This document shows, piece by piece, positions 52,730-61,739 of a stretch of DNA of 64,000 bases. Source of the stretch: Coraliomargarita sp. (GTDB taxonomy: Bacteria; Verrucomicrobiota; Verrucomicrobiia; Opitutales; UBA953); contig JAHEJL010000002.1 of the NCBI GenBank assembly GCA_024638885.1, positions 186,001 through 250,000 of the forward strand. Reading direction: 5' to 3'. A program made the position numbers and the translations under genes. The notes under the pieces were generated by a model. The model worked only from the letters and a program-made list of their open reading frames with translations, ran no database searches and was not told the DNA's origin. Every line of letters begins with the position of its first letter. Position 1 is the first letter of the stretch.

Positions 52730-53542
52730 ATGAAGGCCGGACCTATGAATAGGCGCATGCGCGAAGCCCTTCTCTCCGGTCTGGCCGGCCTTTGTCTGAT
52801 GGGGTGCGCGGAGGTCGGCCACGTCAGCCGGCTCGAGGTCGTGCGCAGTTGGCCGGCCGCGGAGGCGAACCAAGGGGTCGCCGTGGATGCGGAGCACTTC
52901 TATGTCATCGATGACAAGGCCCTCGGCAAGTATGCGAAGGCCACGGGCCGGAAGGTGGCCGAATGGAAGGCGCCGAAGGGGTCGGGGGTCATCCACATGA
53001 ACGCCGGGGTCGTCGCCGGAGGCCGGCTCTACGTCGCCCATTCGAATTTTCCGGCCAAACCGGATGAGAGCTCCCTCGAGATCTTCGAGGCGGCGACGCT
53101 CCGTCCGGTCGCCCGCCATGTCTTCGAACGCCCCCTCGGTTCATTGACCTGGGCGATTCCCGATCGCGAGGGGTGGCTGGCATGTTTCGCCCACTACCGG
53201 AGCAACAGCGACCCGGCGAAGAGCCGGCTCGTCCGTTACGATGCCGACTGGAAGGTCATGGCCGTCTGGTCGTTCCCGCCTGAACTCGTGGAGCGCTTCG
53301 GTAAGTACAGCAGCTCGTGCGGCGGCCTCGGCCTGGACGGGTTGGTCTGGGTGAGCGGACATGATGCCAACGAACTCTATCGGTTGAGCCTGCCGGAAGG
53401 CGGAGGGGTCGCCCGCTGGGCGGGGACGGTCCCGTTCGTCTCGGCCGGACAGGCCTTCGCCTGGGATCCGAGCCGCCCGCGGGAGCTCTATTCGATCCAG
53501 CGTAAGACCCGTGAGGTCATTCTCTCCCGGCTGGGCGAGTGA
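52730..53542 (+). CDS. Exported lipoprotein with propeller-like repeats
   Basis: 270 aa from the ATG at 52730 (in-frame ATGs at 52745 and 52757 also suit the signal). The N terminus ends in a lipobox (GLCLMGCAEV), so it is probably a lipoprotein. The rest is beta-rich with DAEHFYVIDDKALGKYA and DGLVWVSGHDANELYRLSLP segments, like a single six-bladed propeller (NHL or YncE type). No catalytic motif is seen. A GATAAGATTGATAA stretch sits right before the start codon. Function unknown; ligand binding likely. Confidence 0.7.
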   Translation: MKAGPMNRRMREALLSGLAGLCLMGCAEVGHVSRLEVVRSWPAAEANQGVAVDAEHFYVIDDKALGKYAKATGRKVAEWKAPKGSGVIHMNAGVVAGGRLYVAHSNFPAKPDESSLEIFEAATLRPVARHVFERPLGSLTWAIPDREGWLACFAHYRSNSDPAKSRLVRYDADWKVMAVWSFPPELVERFGKYSSSCGGLGLDGLVWVSGHDANELYRLSLPEGGGVARWAGTVPFVSAGQAFAWDPSRPRELYSIQRKTREVILSRLGE

Positions 53543-53560
53543 ATCGCAAGGAGTGATGGC

Positions 53561-53589
53561 TTGTTTCCGCGCGGATTAGGCGGAATAGT
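53561..53589 (+). promoter_or_regulatory. Candidate promoter of the sialidase operon
   Basis: TTGTTT (53561-53566), a 17-base spacer and AATAGT (53584-53589), 17 bases before the ATG at 53606. Moderate match to sigma70. Confidence 0.35.
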
Positions 53590-53605
53590 GGCGCACCCCC
53601 ACGTC

Positions 53606-56600
53606 ATGTTTTGCCGACTGCTGCTCGCTTGTCTGTTTGTTTCCGCCTTCGCGGCCGAGCCCGGCATGGTCCGCTCCGAGTTCATCTTCGACGCGAATCC
53701 CGTGCCGAGCTGCCACGCCACCACGATCGTCGAAGCGAAGGACGGAGCCTTGGTCGCGGCGTGGTTCGCCGGGGAAGCCGAGGGGAAGCCCGACGTCTCC
53801 ATCTGGACGGCGCGTCAGGTCGGCGGCAAGTGGTCGGCCCCGGTCAAGGTCGCCGAAGGCGTCGAGGCGGACGGCAAGCGCTTCCCTTGTTGGAATCCGG
53901 TGCTGTTCCAGCCCAAGGAAGGCCCGCTGCAACTTTACTATAAGATCGGCCCCAATCCGGTCGACTGGTGGGGGGTGCTACGTGTCAGCGAAGATGACGG
54001 CAAGACCTGGGGAGAGCCGCGACGTCTGCCGGCCGGCATCCTCGGGCCGATCAAGAACAAGCCCGTGCAACTCAAGGATGGCACGATCCTTTCCGGCAGC
54101 AGCGCCGAAGGCCTCAAGGTCGGGCCGTCGTGGCAGATCCATTTCGAGCGGAGCCGCGATAACGGACTCACCTGGGAGAAGGTCGCGGTGGAGCAGGGTG
54201 CCGGCTCGCCGGCGTCCATCCAGCCGAGTATCCTTTTCCTGCGCGACGGCGGACTGATGTCCGTCGGTCGCACCAAGAACGCCAAGGTGTTCAGCACCAT
54301 CTCGAACGACCAAGGGTCGACCTGGTCGAAGGTGGACCTGACCGACCTGCCGAACCCGAATTCCGGAACCGATGCCGTGACCTTGCGGGACGGCCGTCAT
54401 CTCCTGATCTATAACCATACCGCCAAGGGACGCAGTCCGTTGAACCTTGCGATCAGCAAGGATGGCGTCGCCTGGGAGGCCGCGCTGGTGCTCGAAGACG
54501 AGCCCAAGGCCGAGTTCAGCTACCCCGCCATCATCCAGTCGGCGGATGGCCTCGTGCACATCACCTATACCTGGAAGCGCAAGCTCGCGAAGCATGTCGT
54601 CGTCGACCCGGCGAAGCTCGTCACCCGACCCATCGAGGGTTTGGCCTGGCCCAAGGCTGTCGGCGCGACGGAAGGCGCCGGGCTGGAGCGTCTTAAATAT
54701 AACAACCCCGGACTCGTCGTCGACCTGGGCGTCGGACTCTGGGCGTGGCCGCTGCCGATGGATATCGATGGCGACGGCCATTATGAGCTGGTGGTCAATT
54801 GTCCTGACAAGCCGTCCAACGGCGTCTACGTCTTCGCGGCCGGAGCGGACACCGCGCAGAAACCCGTGCCCGTGTTCAAGCCCGGCGTGCGGATCAGCAG
54901 GGGCATGCAGAACGTCGAGCTCAGCTGGGGTGCCGACGGCAAACCGCGTGTCCTTTCTCCCGGCGTCGAATACCCTGACTTCGCCAAGACCGGCCTCGAG
55001 TTCGGCAAGAAGTTGCCCCTGCCGTCGAACGTCCACCCCAACAAGGTGCGCGCCAACATGTGGAAGGTCGTCGACTTCGACGGGGACGGAAAGACCGACA
55101 TCATCGTCGGTGTCGGCGACTGGACCGATTACGGCTGGGACAATGCTTACAACGAGAAGGGCGTCTGGATCAAAGGCCCGCTCCGCGGCTACGTCTACGT
55201 CATCCGCAACGAAGGCACGGACGAACAGCCCAAGTATCTCCAGCCGGTCAAACTGCATGCGGCCGGCGTCACGCTGGAGACCTATGGCTGGCCTTCGCCC
55301 AGTTTCGCCGACTTCGACGGTGACGGCGACCTCGACCTCATCTGCGGGGAGTTCCTGGACGGCTTCACCTATTTCGAGAACATCGGGACGCGCACCGAGC
55401 CTAAGTATGCCGCCGGCCGACGCCTGACCGTACCGCCCGGGGTGACCAAAGATACCCGCTCCGCCGCTTGGAAGGCCACGCTTGAGGCGCGGAAACTCCC
55501 CGGCTCGCCGCGTCCGCTGACCATGGACCTCGAGATGATCACGCCGGTCGTGTTCGACTGGAACAAGGACGGCAAGCTCGACCTGATCGTCGGGGACGAA
55601 GACGGCCGCGTGGCCTTCATCGAGAACACCGGGAAGTTCACCGCAGACCATACGCCTCAGTTCCTTCCGCCGAAGTATTTCAAGCAGCAGGCCGACGACA
55701 TGAAGTTCGGAGCCTTGGCCACCCCGGTCGGCTTCGATTGGGATGGCGACGGGGACGTCGATCTGATCGTCGGCAACACCGCCGGCTATGTCGCCTTCTT
55801 CGAGAACCTCAGCGGGCCTGGCGTCGCCAAGCCTAAGTTCGCCGCGCCGAAGCTATTGCAGGCGGACGGCAAGAATCTCCGGATCATGGCCGGCGGGAAC
55901 GGCAGCATCCAGGGGCCCGCCGAGGCCAAGTGGGGTTACACCACCCAGTCCGTCGCGGATTGGGACGGCGACGGGCTGCCCGACCTGCTGGTCAATTCCA
56001 TCCTCGGCAAGGTCGTCTGGTATCGGAACGTCGGCAGCCGCAAAGAGCCGAAGCTCGCCGCCGCGGCGCCCATCGAGGTCGAATGGAACGGGCCGCAGCC
56101 GGCGCTCGCCTGGGGCTGGATGAAGCCGCAGGGCAAGGCCTTGCTGACCCAATGGCGCACGACGCCGGTCGCCGTCGACTGGAACAAGGACGGCCTCATG
56201 GACCTTGTCATGCTTGATCAGGAAGGCTACCTCGCGTTCTTCGAGCGGGCGAAGGTCGACGGGAAGCTCGTGCTGCTGGCTCCGCGTCGGGCCTTCTGCG
56301 ACGAGAGCGGCAAGCCGCTCCAGCTCAGCAAAGGCGCCGCCGGCAAGAGCGGTCGCCGTAAGCTTTGCGTCACCGACTGGGATGGCGACGGGCAGGCCGA
56401 CTTCCTGCTCAATTCTTCCAGCGCCAACTTCCTGCGCCAGGTCGGCTTCAAGGACGGCAACTGGCTGTTCAAGGACGAAGGCCCGCTCGTGAAGCAGAAC
56501 ATCGAAGGCCACGACGTCAGTCCGACCACCGTCGATTTCGACGGCGACGGCATCCCGGATTTCCTCGGCGGCGCCGAAGACGGCAAATTCTATTTCCTCA

Positions 56601-56623
56601 AGAACCCTCGCTCGAACAAGTAA
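53606..56623 (+). CDS. Exported sialidase-like protein with FG-GAP/VCBS repeats
   Basis: 1,005 aa from the ATG at 53606 (signal MFCRLLLACLFVSAFAAE); the frame back to 53561 lacks a signal. The first ~370 residues form a sialidase/BNR-type six-bladed propeller with several Asp-box-like turns (SEDDGKTWGEP, SRDNGLTWEKV, SNDQGSTWSKV). The remainder holds about nine FG-GAP/VCBS-type calcium motifs (DFDGDGKTDIIVG, DFDGDGDLDLICGE, DWNKDGKLDLIVG, DWDGDGDVDLIVG and others). It may cleave sialic-acid-like or related sugars, with the repeats for binding or display. The two active-site Arg triads of true sialidases are not certain, so other glycan activities are possible. It is followed after 1 bp by the oxidoreductase. 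Confidence 0.85.
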   Translation: MFCRLLLACLFVSAFAAEPGMVRSEFIFDANPVPSCHATTIVEAKDGALVAAWFAGEAEGKPDVSIWTARQVGGKWSAPVKVAEGVEADGKRFPCWNPVLFQPKEGPLQLYYKIGPNPVDWWGVLRVSEDDGKTWGEPRRLPAGILGPIKNKPVQLKDGTILSGSSAEGLKVGPSWQIHFERSRDNGLTWEKVAVEQGAGSPASIQPSILFLRDGGLMSVGRTKNAKVFSTISNDQGSTWSKVDLTDLPNPNSGTDAVTLRDGRHLLIYNHTAKGRSPLNLAISKDGVAWEAALVLEDEPKAEFSYPAIIQSADGLVHITYTWKRKLAKHVVVDPAKLVTRPIEGLAWPKAVGATEGAGLERLKYNNPGLVVDLGVGLWAWPLPMDIDGDGHYELVVNCPDKPSNGVYVFAAGADTAQKPVPVFKPGVRISRGMQNVELSWGADGKPRVLSPGVEYPDFAKTGLEFGKKLPLPSNVHPNKVRANMWKVVDFDGDGKTDIIVGVGDWTDYGWDNAYNEKGVWIKGPLRGYVYVIRNEGTDEQPKYLQPVKLHAAGVTLETYGWPSPSFADFDGDGDLDLICGEFLDGFTYFENIGTRTEPKYAAGRRLTVPPGVTKDTRSAAWKATLEARKLPGSPRPLTMDLEMITPVVFDWNKDGKLDLIVGDEDGRVAFIENTGKFTADHTPQFLPPKYFKQQADDMKFGALATPVGFDWDGDGDVDLIVGNTAGYVAFFENLSGPGVAKPKFAAPKLLQADGKNLRIMAGGNGSIQGPAEAKWGYTTQSVADWDGDGLPDLLVNSILGKVVWYRNVGSRKEPKLAAAAPIEVEWNGPQPALAWGWMKPQGKALLTQWRTTPVAVDWNKDGLMDLVMLDQEGYLAFFERAKVDGKLVLLAPRRAFCDESGKPLQLSKGAAGKSGRRKLCVTDWDGDGQADFLLNSSSANFLRQVGFKDGNWLFKDEGPLVKQNIEGHDVSPTTVDFDGDGIPDFLGGAEDGKFYFLKNPRSNK

Positions 56624-56624
56624 C

Positions 56625-57773
56625 ATGAAACGTCGCGCTTTCCTCTCCGCCACCGCCTTGGCCTTTTCCGCCGCGCTCCTGCGCGCGCAGGGCGACGGAC
56701 GTCCGCTGACCGTCGGGGTCATCGGTCACACCGGTCAGGGTAACTACGGCCACGGCGAGGACGTCGTCTGGCTGAAGATCCCGCAGACCAAGATCGTGGC
56801 CGTCGCGGATGCGGACGCCAAGGGACTTGCCGCGGCCGCCAAGAAGCTCGGCGGCGTGCGAGCCTTCGCGGATTACCGGGCCATGTTGGCGGCGGCCAAG
56901 CCGGACATCGCGGCCATCTGCACGCGGCATATCCATGAGCATCGCGACATGATCGTCGCCGCCATCGAGGCGGGCGTGAAGGGCATCTACATCGAGAAGC
57001 CGTTCGTCCGCACCTTGGCGGAAGCCGACGAGGTCGTGAAGCTGTGCGCCGAGAAAGGCGTGCGCCTCGCGATCGCCCATCGCAACCGCTATCACCCCGT
57101 CCTGGAGACCGTGAAGCAGCTCGTCGCCTCCGGCGAGATCGGCGAACTCAAGGAAGTGCGCGTCCGCGGGAAGCAGGACCAGCGCGGCGGCGGCCTGGAC
57201 CTTTGGGTGCTCGGCGGCCACGGTTTCAATCTCGCCACGCTCTTCACCGGTCCGGCGACTTCCTGCCAGGCGACCATCCTCGTCGGGGGACGTCCGGCGA
57301 CCAAGGCGGACATCCATCCCGGCGACGAAGGCGTGGGCCTGATCGTCGGCGACGAGATCCATGCCCGTTATGAGACCAAGAGCGGCATCCCGCTTTACTT
57401 CGATTCCAAGAAAGGAACGTGGACCAAAGGTACGCCGTTCGGGGCTCGGCTGATCGGCACCAAGGGCGTCATCTCCTTGCAGGTGGATGAAGAGCCCCTG
57501 GCGGTCCTGGAACGCGATGGCCTCAATCTCTGGGTCACCACCGGTGGCATCGGGAAGCCGGAGCCCATCAAGGACATCAAGCTCATCAACGGCGAGCACC
57601 ATGGGGCCGTGCGCGACCTGCTGGCGGCGATCGCGGACAAGCGCGAGCCCCTCTGCGGTCCGGAGGCAGGACGTGAGACCATCGAGCTGACCTTGGCCGT
57701 CTTCGCCTCGTTCGCCGCCGGTGGCCAGAAAGTCGCCTTGCCGCTGGCCGATCGCCAGCATCCGTTGCGCTGA
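56625..57773 (+). CDS. Exported Gfo/Idh/MocA-family oxidoreductase
   Basis: 382 aa with an N-terminal signal (MKRRAFLSATALAFSAALLR; a twin-arginine would be more usual, and here only K-R-R is present). The NAD-binding fold has GVIGHTGQGNYG and VAVADADAKGL, and the catalytic EKPF motif is GIYIEKPFVRTLAEAD. A C-terminal dimerisation/substrate domain follows. These enzymes oxidise or reduce sugars. It is co-transcribed with the sialidase-like gene (1-bp gap), so it may process the released sugar. Its stop is part of a shared palindrome with the next gene. Confidence 0.85.
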   Translation: MKRRAFLSATALAFSAALLRAQGDGRPLTVGVIGHTGQGNYGHGEDVVWLKIPQTKIVAVADADAKGLAAAAKKLGGVRAFADYRAMLAAAKPDIAAICTRHIHEHRDMIVAAIEAGVKGIYIEKPFVRTLAEADEVVKLCAEKGVRLAIAHRNRYHPVLETVKQLVASGEIGELKEVRVRGKQDQRGGGLDLWVLGGHGFNLATLFTGPATSCQATILVGGRPATKADIHPGDEGVGLIVGDEIHARYETKSGIPLYFDSKKGTWTKGTPFGARLIGTKGVISLQVDEEPLAVLERDGLNLWVTTGGIGKPEPIKDIKLINGEHHGAVRDLLAAIADKREPLCGPEAGRETIELTLAVFASFAAGGQKVALPLADRQHPLR

Positions 57774-57783
57774 GCGCTCAGCG
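57768..57783. repeat. 16-bp perfect palindrome spanning two stop codons
   Basis: CGCTGAGCGCTCAGCG is perfectly self-complementary and holds the TGA of the oxidoreductase (57771-57773) and the TGA of the converging hydrolase (57778-57780 on the - strand). Confidence 0.7.
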
Positions 57784-58986
57784 GACCGTCGCCGCACAGA
57801 CCATCTCGAGGATGCGCGGGATGCTGTAGTTCTCGTAGGCGCCGTTCTTGGGCGGCGTCGGCGGGGTCGTATGCGTGCCGAAGCTGTCGGCCGGCTGGGG
57901 CAGGCGGGTGAGGTCCGGGTTCCACTGGCCGTCTTTGCCGCCCAGCTTATAGATCACCAGGTCGAGAGACGGCACGACGTAGAGGCAGAAGCCGCCGGCA
58001 CCCGTCTTGTAGAAGGCGTCGCGCGGGGCGCCGACGATCTGCCCGGCCTGGTTGTGTTCGAACTGCAGGCTGAAGGGGAAGTGCGGGTTATAAGGGAGGG
58101 TCTGCTGGCAGAGCTTGATGTAGTCGGCCGGGATGAGCTGCTGGCCGTTCCAGCGGCCTTCGTGGGCGAGGCAGTAGCCGAAGCGGGCGGCGTCAGTGGC
58201 GTGGAGCGCGATCGAGCCGGCGCCGTTGGCGTGGGCCATCGTCACGTCGCCACGGTAGAGGCAGTAGCCCCAGGCGCCCCAGCCCATCGGTTGGCCGAAC
58301 TTCTCGTCGATGTAGGCCGGCAGTTCCTTGCCGGTCACGCGACGGAGGACCATCGAGGCGATGTGCGGAGCGGGCGAGGAGTAGGAATAACCTTCGCCCG
58401 GGGCGGTCCAGAGCGGCACGCGGAGCGAAGAGCCGTCGACGTCGCGGATATCCTGGCCCTTCGAAGCCTTGAGCGGCTGGGCGGCGCCGCGGATCACGCC
58501 GGTAGGCGTGGCGCCTTCGCCGTTGTGGCCGGACGTCATGCAGAGCAGGTGGCCCAGGCGGATGTCGGCCTCGCGCGGGTCGCGGAGCGGGAAGGCCTCC
58601 GGCAGGAACTCCGGGGTGTAGACCTTCGTGTCGAGTCCGGCGGGCAGCTTCGACTTATATTCGTGGAGCATCACGCCGCAGGCGATGCTCGTGAAGGCCT
58701 TGCCCGTGGAGGCCATGTCCGGGTTGGCATTGCGGTGGGCCTTGCCGAAATATTTCTCGAGCACCAGGTAGCCCTTGGAGATCACCACCAGGCCGCCGTT
58801 CTCCGTGTTGGAGCGTTCCGTCGCGCGATAGGCTTCCTCGAGGCGGTCGAGGTCGATGCCGGCGAGGGCGCGGGCTTCGGCCTTGTCCTTCGGCGTGCGC
58901 CAGCCGCCTTGGGCGTCGGACGGCGGGAAGTATTCGGCGGCACCGGCGGAAAGGGCGAGGAGGGTGGCGAGGAGGGCGGAGCGCAT
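57778..58986 (-). CDS. Exported beta-lactamase-family serine hydrolase
   Basis: 402 aa from the ATG at 58986 (signal MRSALLATLLALSAGA). The open frame upstream to 59529 runs over the divergent membrane-protein gene and is rejected. The catalytic SxxK motif is MASTGKAFTS (S93, K96) and the second motif GYSYSS (Tyr-x-Ser). Members include penicillin-binding, esterase and lactamase-like hydrolases; here a peptidase or esterase is as likely as a lactamase. No partner is in an operon. It is divergent from the 135-aa membrane protein. Confidence 0.8.
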   Translation of the reverse strand: MRSALLATLLALSAGAAEYFPPSDAQGGWRTPKDKAEARALAGIDLDRLEEAYRATERSNTENGGLVVISKGYLVLEKYFGKAHRNANPDMASTGKAFTSIACGVMLHEYKSKLPAGLDTKVYTPEFLPEAFPLRDPREADIRLGHLLCMTSGHNGEGATPTGVIRGAAQPLKASKGQDIRDVDGSSLRVPLWTAPGEGYSYSSPAPHIASMVLRRVTGKELPAYIDEKFGQPMGWGAWGYCLYRGDVTMAHANGAGSIALHATDAARFGYCLAHEGRWNGQQLIPADYIKLCQQTLPYNPHFPFSLQFEHNQAGQIVGAPRDAFYKTGAGGFCLYVVPSLDLVIYKLGGKDGQWNPDLTRLPQPADSFGTHTTPPTPPKNGAYENYSIPRILEMVCAATVR

Positions 58987-59005
58987 GAGGCAGGGGTGGA
59001 GCACA

Positions 59006-59040
59006 GATGACAGAGGGCGGAGGAAAGATGAAGGCTGAAA
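59006..59040 (-). repeat. Low-complexity repeat before a gene start (GATGACAGAG family), second copy
   Basis: GATGACAGAGGGCGGAGGAA then AGATGAAGG, immediately upstream of the hydrolase start; compare 51211-51270. Confidence 0.55.
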
Positions 59041-59103
59041 GCAAGGGGCCGGAGGGTGGCTGATTGGCGTTGCGGGGACCGGAGGCGGACCGAGAATCGG
59101 GGC

Positions 59104-59511
59104 ATGGACCAATCCAAGCTTCGCCTCGTCTTGCGCATCAGCGTCCTCGCCTCGTTCGCCTTGCTGGTTTTCGCCATCGGACTGGCCCTCATCAGCGACA
59201 AGCTGCTCCCCGCCGAGCTCGCCGAGTGGCATCGGCAGAACAGCGCCGGCGAACTCGGCTTCGCCGACGTCTTCGGCCTGTTGTTCTGGCTGGCCGGCCT
59301 CGGCCTGCTCTTCGTCGCCATGGTCGGATTGTTCTGCTACCAGCGATGGGCCGCGTGGCTTTTCCTGGGCGTCAATCTCGTGTTCTCGTTGCAGTTGCTG
59401 TTCAGCCCGACCGTCGAACCCGGCCTGCTTTCGTATGTCGGCGGCTGGGCCGACGTCCTGACCGGGCTCATCCTCGGACTGGCGTTCTTCACGGACGCGG
59501 TGGAGGCCTGA
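59104..59511 (+). CDS. Small four-TM membrane protein
   Basis: 135 aa from the ATG at 59104; the extension to 59056 has no support. Four hydrophobic helices span about 8-31, 53-77, 83-100 and 107-130 (RISVLASFALLVFAIGLALI, VFGLLFWLAGLGLLFVAMVG, AAWLFLGVNLVFSLQLLF, ADVLTGLILGLAFF). No recognised family or motif. It is close to the DUF1549 gene downstream (86 bp) but probably in its own transcript. Confidence 0.7.
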   Translation: MDQSKLRLVLRISVLASFALLVFAIGLALISDKLLPAELAEWHRQNSAGELGFADVFGLLFWLAGLGLLFVAMVGLFCYQRWAAWLFLGVNLVFSLQLLFSPTVEPGLLSYVGGWADVLTGLILGLAFFTDAVEA

Positions 59512-59597
59512 GCGGACCTGGTCGGGCATGGCCGGACCTTAAGATAAGGTGAAACTATCAGTGAGGGGGTGGGGTTTCATAGTCAGTGAACCCCTCT

Positions 59598-61739
59598 ATG
59601 CGCCTGCTCGCCCTGTTTGCCTCCGTCTGCCTGGCCCTGTCCGCGCAGGCGGCCGCCAAGAAAGAAGGCAAGAAGGAGGCCAAGAAGGCCGAGCCGGTCG
59701 TCAAGGCCGTCGTCCCGCCGGCCGCGCCCGTCGCCGCCCTCGGCGAGCGCGCGGCGATCTGGCATACGTGGACCGACAAGGAGGGGCAGAAGGTCGACGC
59801 CCAGTTCTGCGGCCTGTCCGGTGATTTCATCACCATCCAGACCCGGGATGGTCGCACCTATCATTTCAAGACCGACATCCTCGTCGCCGAAGACGTCGAA
59901 TTCGCCCGTTCCTGCCTCGAGCGTAATCGTCAGAACAGCTTCAGCCCGGCGATCATCGCCTCGGCCGCCGCGGACATCGACCGCCTCGTCGGCGCGGTCC
60001 TCACGGCGAACAAGCAGACCTTGAATGCTCCGGCCACCGACGAGCAGTTCCTGCGCCGCATCTACCTCGACGCCGCCGGCCGCGTGCCGACGGCCAAGGA
60101 AGCCGCCACCTTCCTCGCCAGCACCGCGCCCGACAAACGGGCGAAGCTCATCGATGAGCTCGTCTTCTCGCCGGGCTACACCATGCAGATGTTCAACTGG
60201 ATGGCGGACCTGCTCCGCGTGAAGGACACCTTCGCCAAGGGCGTGCCCGCCTTCACCTTCGAAGACTGGCTCAAGACCCGGCTGGCGGCGAACGCCCCCT
60301 GGGACAAGCTCGTCTACGAGATGGTCACCGCCGACGGCCGCCTGAGCGACAACGGCGCCACCGGTTTCATGCTCTTCGACGCCGAGATGCCCTTGGACGG
60401 CGTCTCGAACCTCATGACCACTTTCCTGGGCACCAACATGGCGTGCGCCCAGTGTCACGACCACCCGTTGGCCGAATGGAAGCAGCGTGACTTCTATCAG
60501 ATGGCCGCGTTCTTCGGCGCGACGGACGGCAAGGACGAAGCCTTGCTCAGCGTCATCAACAAGATCGCCCGCGCGGACGGCGGCCTGCCCAAGGCGGCCG
60601 TGAAGAAGATCGCGGACATGAACACGTTCCGCCTCGAGGACCTGGACAAGCAGAAGCTGACCTTCCCTAAGGATTACAAATACAAGGACGCCAAGCCCGG
60701 CGAGGCCGTGACCCCGGCGTTGATCGCGTGGGAGAAGGGCGACAAGTCCCTGCCGGCCTATAACGTCAGCACCAAGAACCCCGCCCAGCTCCGCGACGAG
60801 TTCGCCCGCTGGCTCACCAGCCCGCAGAATCCGCGCTTCGCCACCAACATCGCGAACCGCATCTGGAAGAAGGCCTTCGGCCTCGGCGTGATCGAGCCCG
60901 TCAACGACATCGACGACCTCTCGTTCGCGAGCAGCCCCGAGCTCATGGCGCACCTGACCTTCGTCATGAAGGCCGCCAAGTTCGACCTCCGCGAGGTCCA
61001 GCGCGTCATCTATAACTCCAAGACCTACCAGGCTTCGGCCAGCGCCACGCCCGACCTCGGCAAGGGCAGGTATCTCTTCAACGGACCGGTCGTCCGTCGA
61101 CTCACCGCCGAGCAGGCCTGGGACAGCCTCGTCGTGACCGCCGTCGGCACCTACGCCGACAACGTGCTCCTCCGTCGCGGCGACGACCTCAAGGCCTTCG
61201 CGCTCCCGGCGGGCAAGGTCACCTTGGCCGAGCTCAAGAACGCCGTCGACCGGGGCAAGAAAGCCTTCGCCGGCACCGGTAAGGCGGCCGGCAGCAAGAA
61301 GGCCGCGGGCGGTTCCAGCCTCGGCCTCGCCAACGGCTACGAAGGCGACAAGCCCGTGAGCCGCTTCTCCCTCCTCCTGGCGCGGGCCAGCGAACTGCCG
61401 CAGCCATCGCCCGAGACGCACTTCCTGCGCCTCTGGGGGCAGGGCGACCGACTCCTCGCCGATTCCGCGACCAACGACGGCAGCGTGCCGCAGGTCCTGC
61501 AGATGATGAACGGCGCCGTCGGCAAGCTCGTCGCCGACACCCGTTCGGCCGCCGTGATGGATGCCATGAAGGAGAAGACAGCGGACGCGCAGGTCACCTC
61601 GCTCTATCTTTCTTATCTCTCTCGCAAGCCGACCGCCAAGGAGCTCGCCGTCGCGGGCAAGTCCCTGAAGGACGGCCTCGGCCTGACCGACCTCGCCTGG
61701 GTCCTCGCCAACACCCGCGAATTCCTCTTCGTCCAATGA
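59598..61739 (+). CDS. DUF1549/DUF1553 (PSCyt2/PSD1) protein with N-terminal SHD1-like domain
   Basis: 713 aa from the ATG at 59598; a GTG at 59586 adds four residues. Signal peptide (MRLLALFASVCLALSAQA), a Lys/Ala linker, then an SHD1/SLA1-like domain (about 50-110, HTWTDKEGQKVDAQFCGLSG). The DUF1549 region (about 115-330) holds a CxxCH haem-like motif (ACAQCHDHPLAEW), and DUF1553 (about 390-700) follows. In PVC bacteria these often carry an N-terminal cytochrome c domain (PSCyt1), which SHD1 replaces here. The pair with DUF1501 is thought to act in polysaccharide (sulfated or plant/algal) utilisation at the cell surface; the mechanism is not established. It overlaps the DUF1501 gene by ATGA. 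Confidence 0.9.
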   Translation: MRLLALFASVCLALSAQAAAKKEGKKEAKKAEPVVKAVVPPAAPVAALGERAAIWHTWTDKEGQKVDAQFCGLSGDFITIQTRDGRTYHFKTDILVAEDVEFARSCLERNRQNSFSPAIIASAAADIDRLVGAVLTANKQTLNAPATDEQFLRRIYLDAAGRVPTAKEAATFLASTAPDKRAKLIDELVFSPGYTMQMFNWMADLLRVKDTFAKGVPAFTFEDWLKTRLAANAPWDKLVYEMVTADGRLSDNGATGFMLFDAEMPLDGVSNLMTTFLGTNMACAQCHDHPLAEWKQRDFYQMAAFFGATDGKDEALLSVINKIARADGGLPKAAVKKIADMNTFRLEDLDKQKLTFPKDYKYKDAKPGEAVTPALIAWEKGDKSLPAYNVSTKNPAQLRDEFARWLTSPQNPRFATNIANRIWKKAFGLGVIEPVNDIDDLSFASSPELMAHLTFVMKAAKFDLREVQRVIYNSKTYQASASATPDLGKGRYLFNGPVVRRLTAEQAWDSLVVTAVGTYADNVLLRRGDDLKAFALPAGKVTLAELKNAVDRGKKAFAGTGKAAGSKKAAGGSSLGLANGYEGDKPVSRFSLLLARASELPQPSPETHFLRLWGQGDRLLADSATNDGSVPQVLQMMNGAVGKLVADTRSAAVMDAMKEKTADAQVTSLYLSYLSRKPTAKELAVAGKSLKDGLGLTDLAWVLANTREFLFVQ

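Noticed and set aside
53978..55651. 557-codon - strand frame inside the sialidase-like gene
   Set aside because: Antisense shadow of the FG-GAP repeats.
57721..59010. 429-codon + strand frame opposite the beta-lactamase-family gene
   Set aside because: Antisense shadow of a gene with SxxK and signal peptide.
59583..61736. 717-codon open frame on the - strand, opposite the DUF1549/DUF1553 gene
   Set aside because: It mirrors the real gene almost exactly, has no start signal or family motif, and arises from high GC3; the + strand protein has clear domains.
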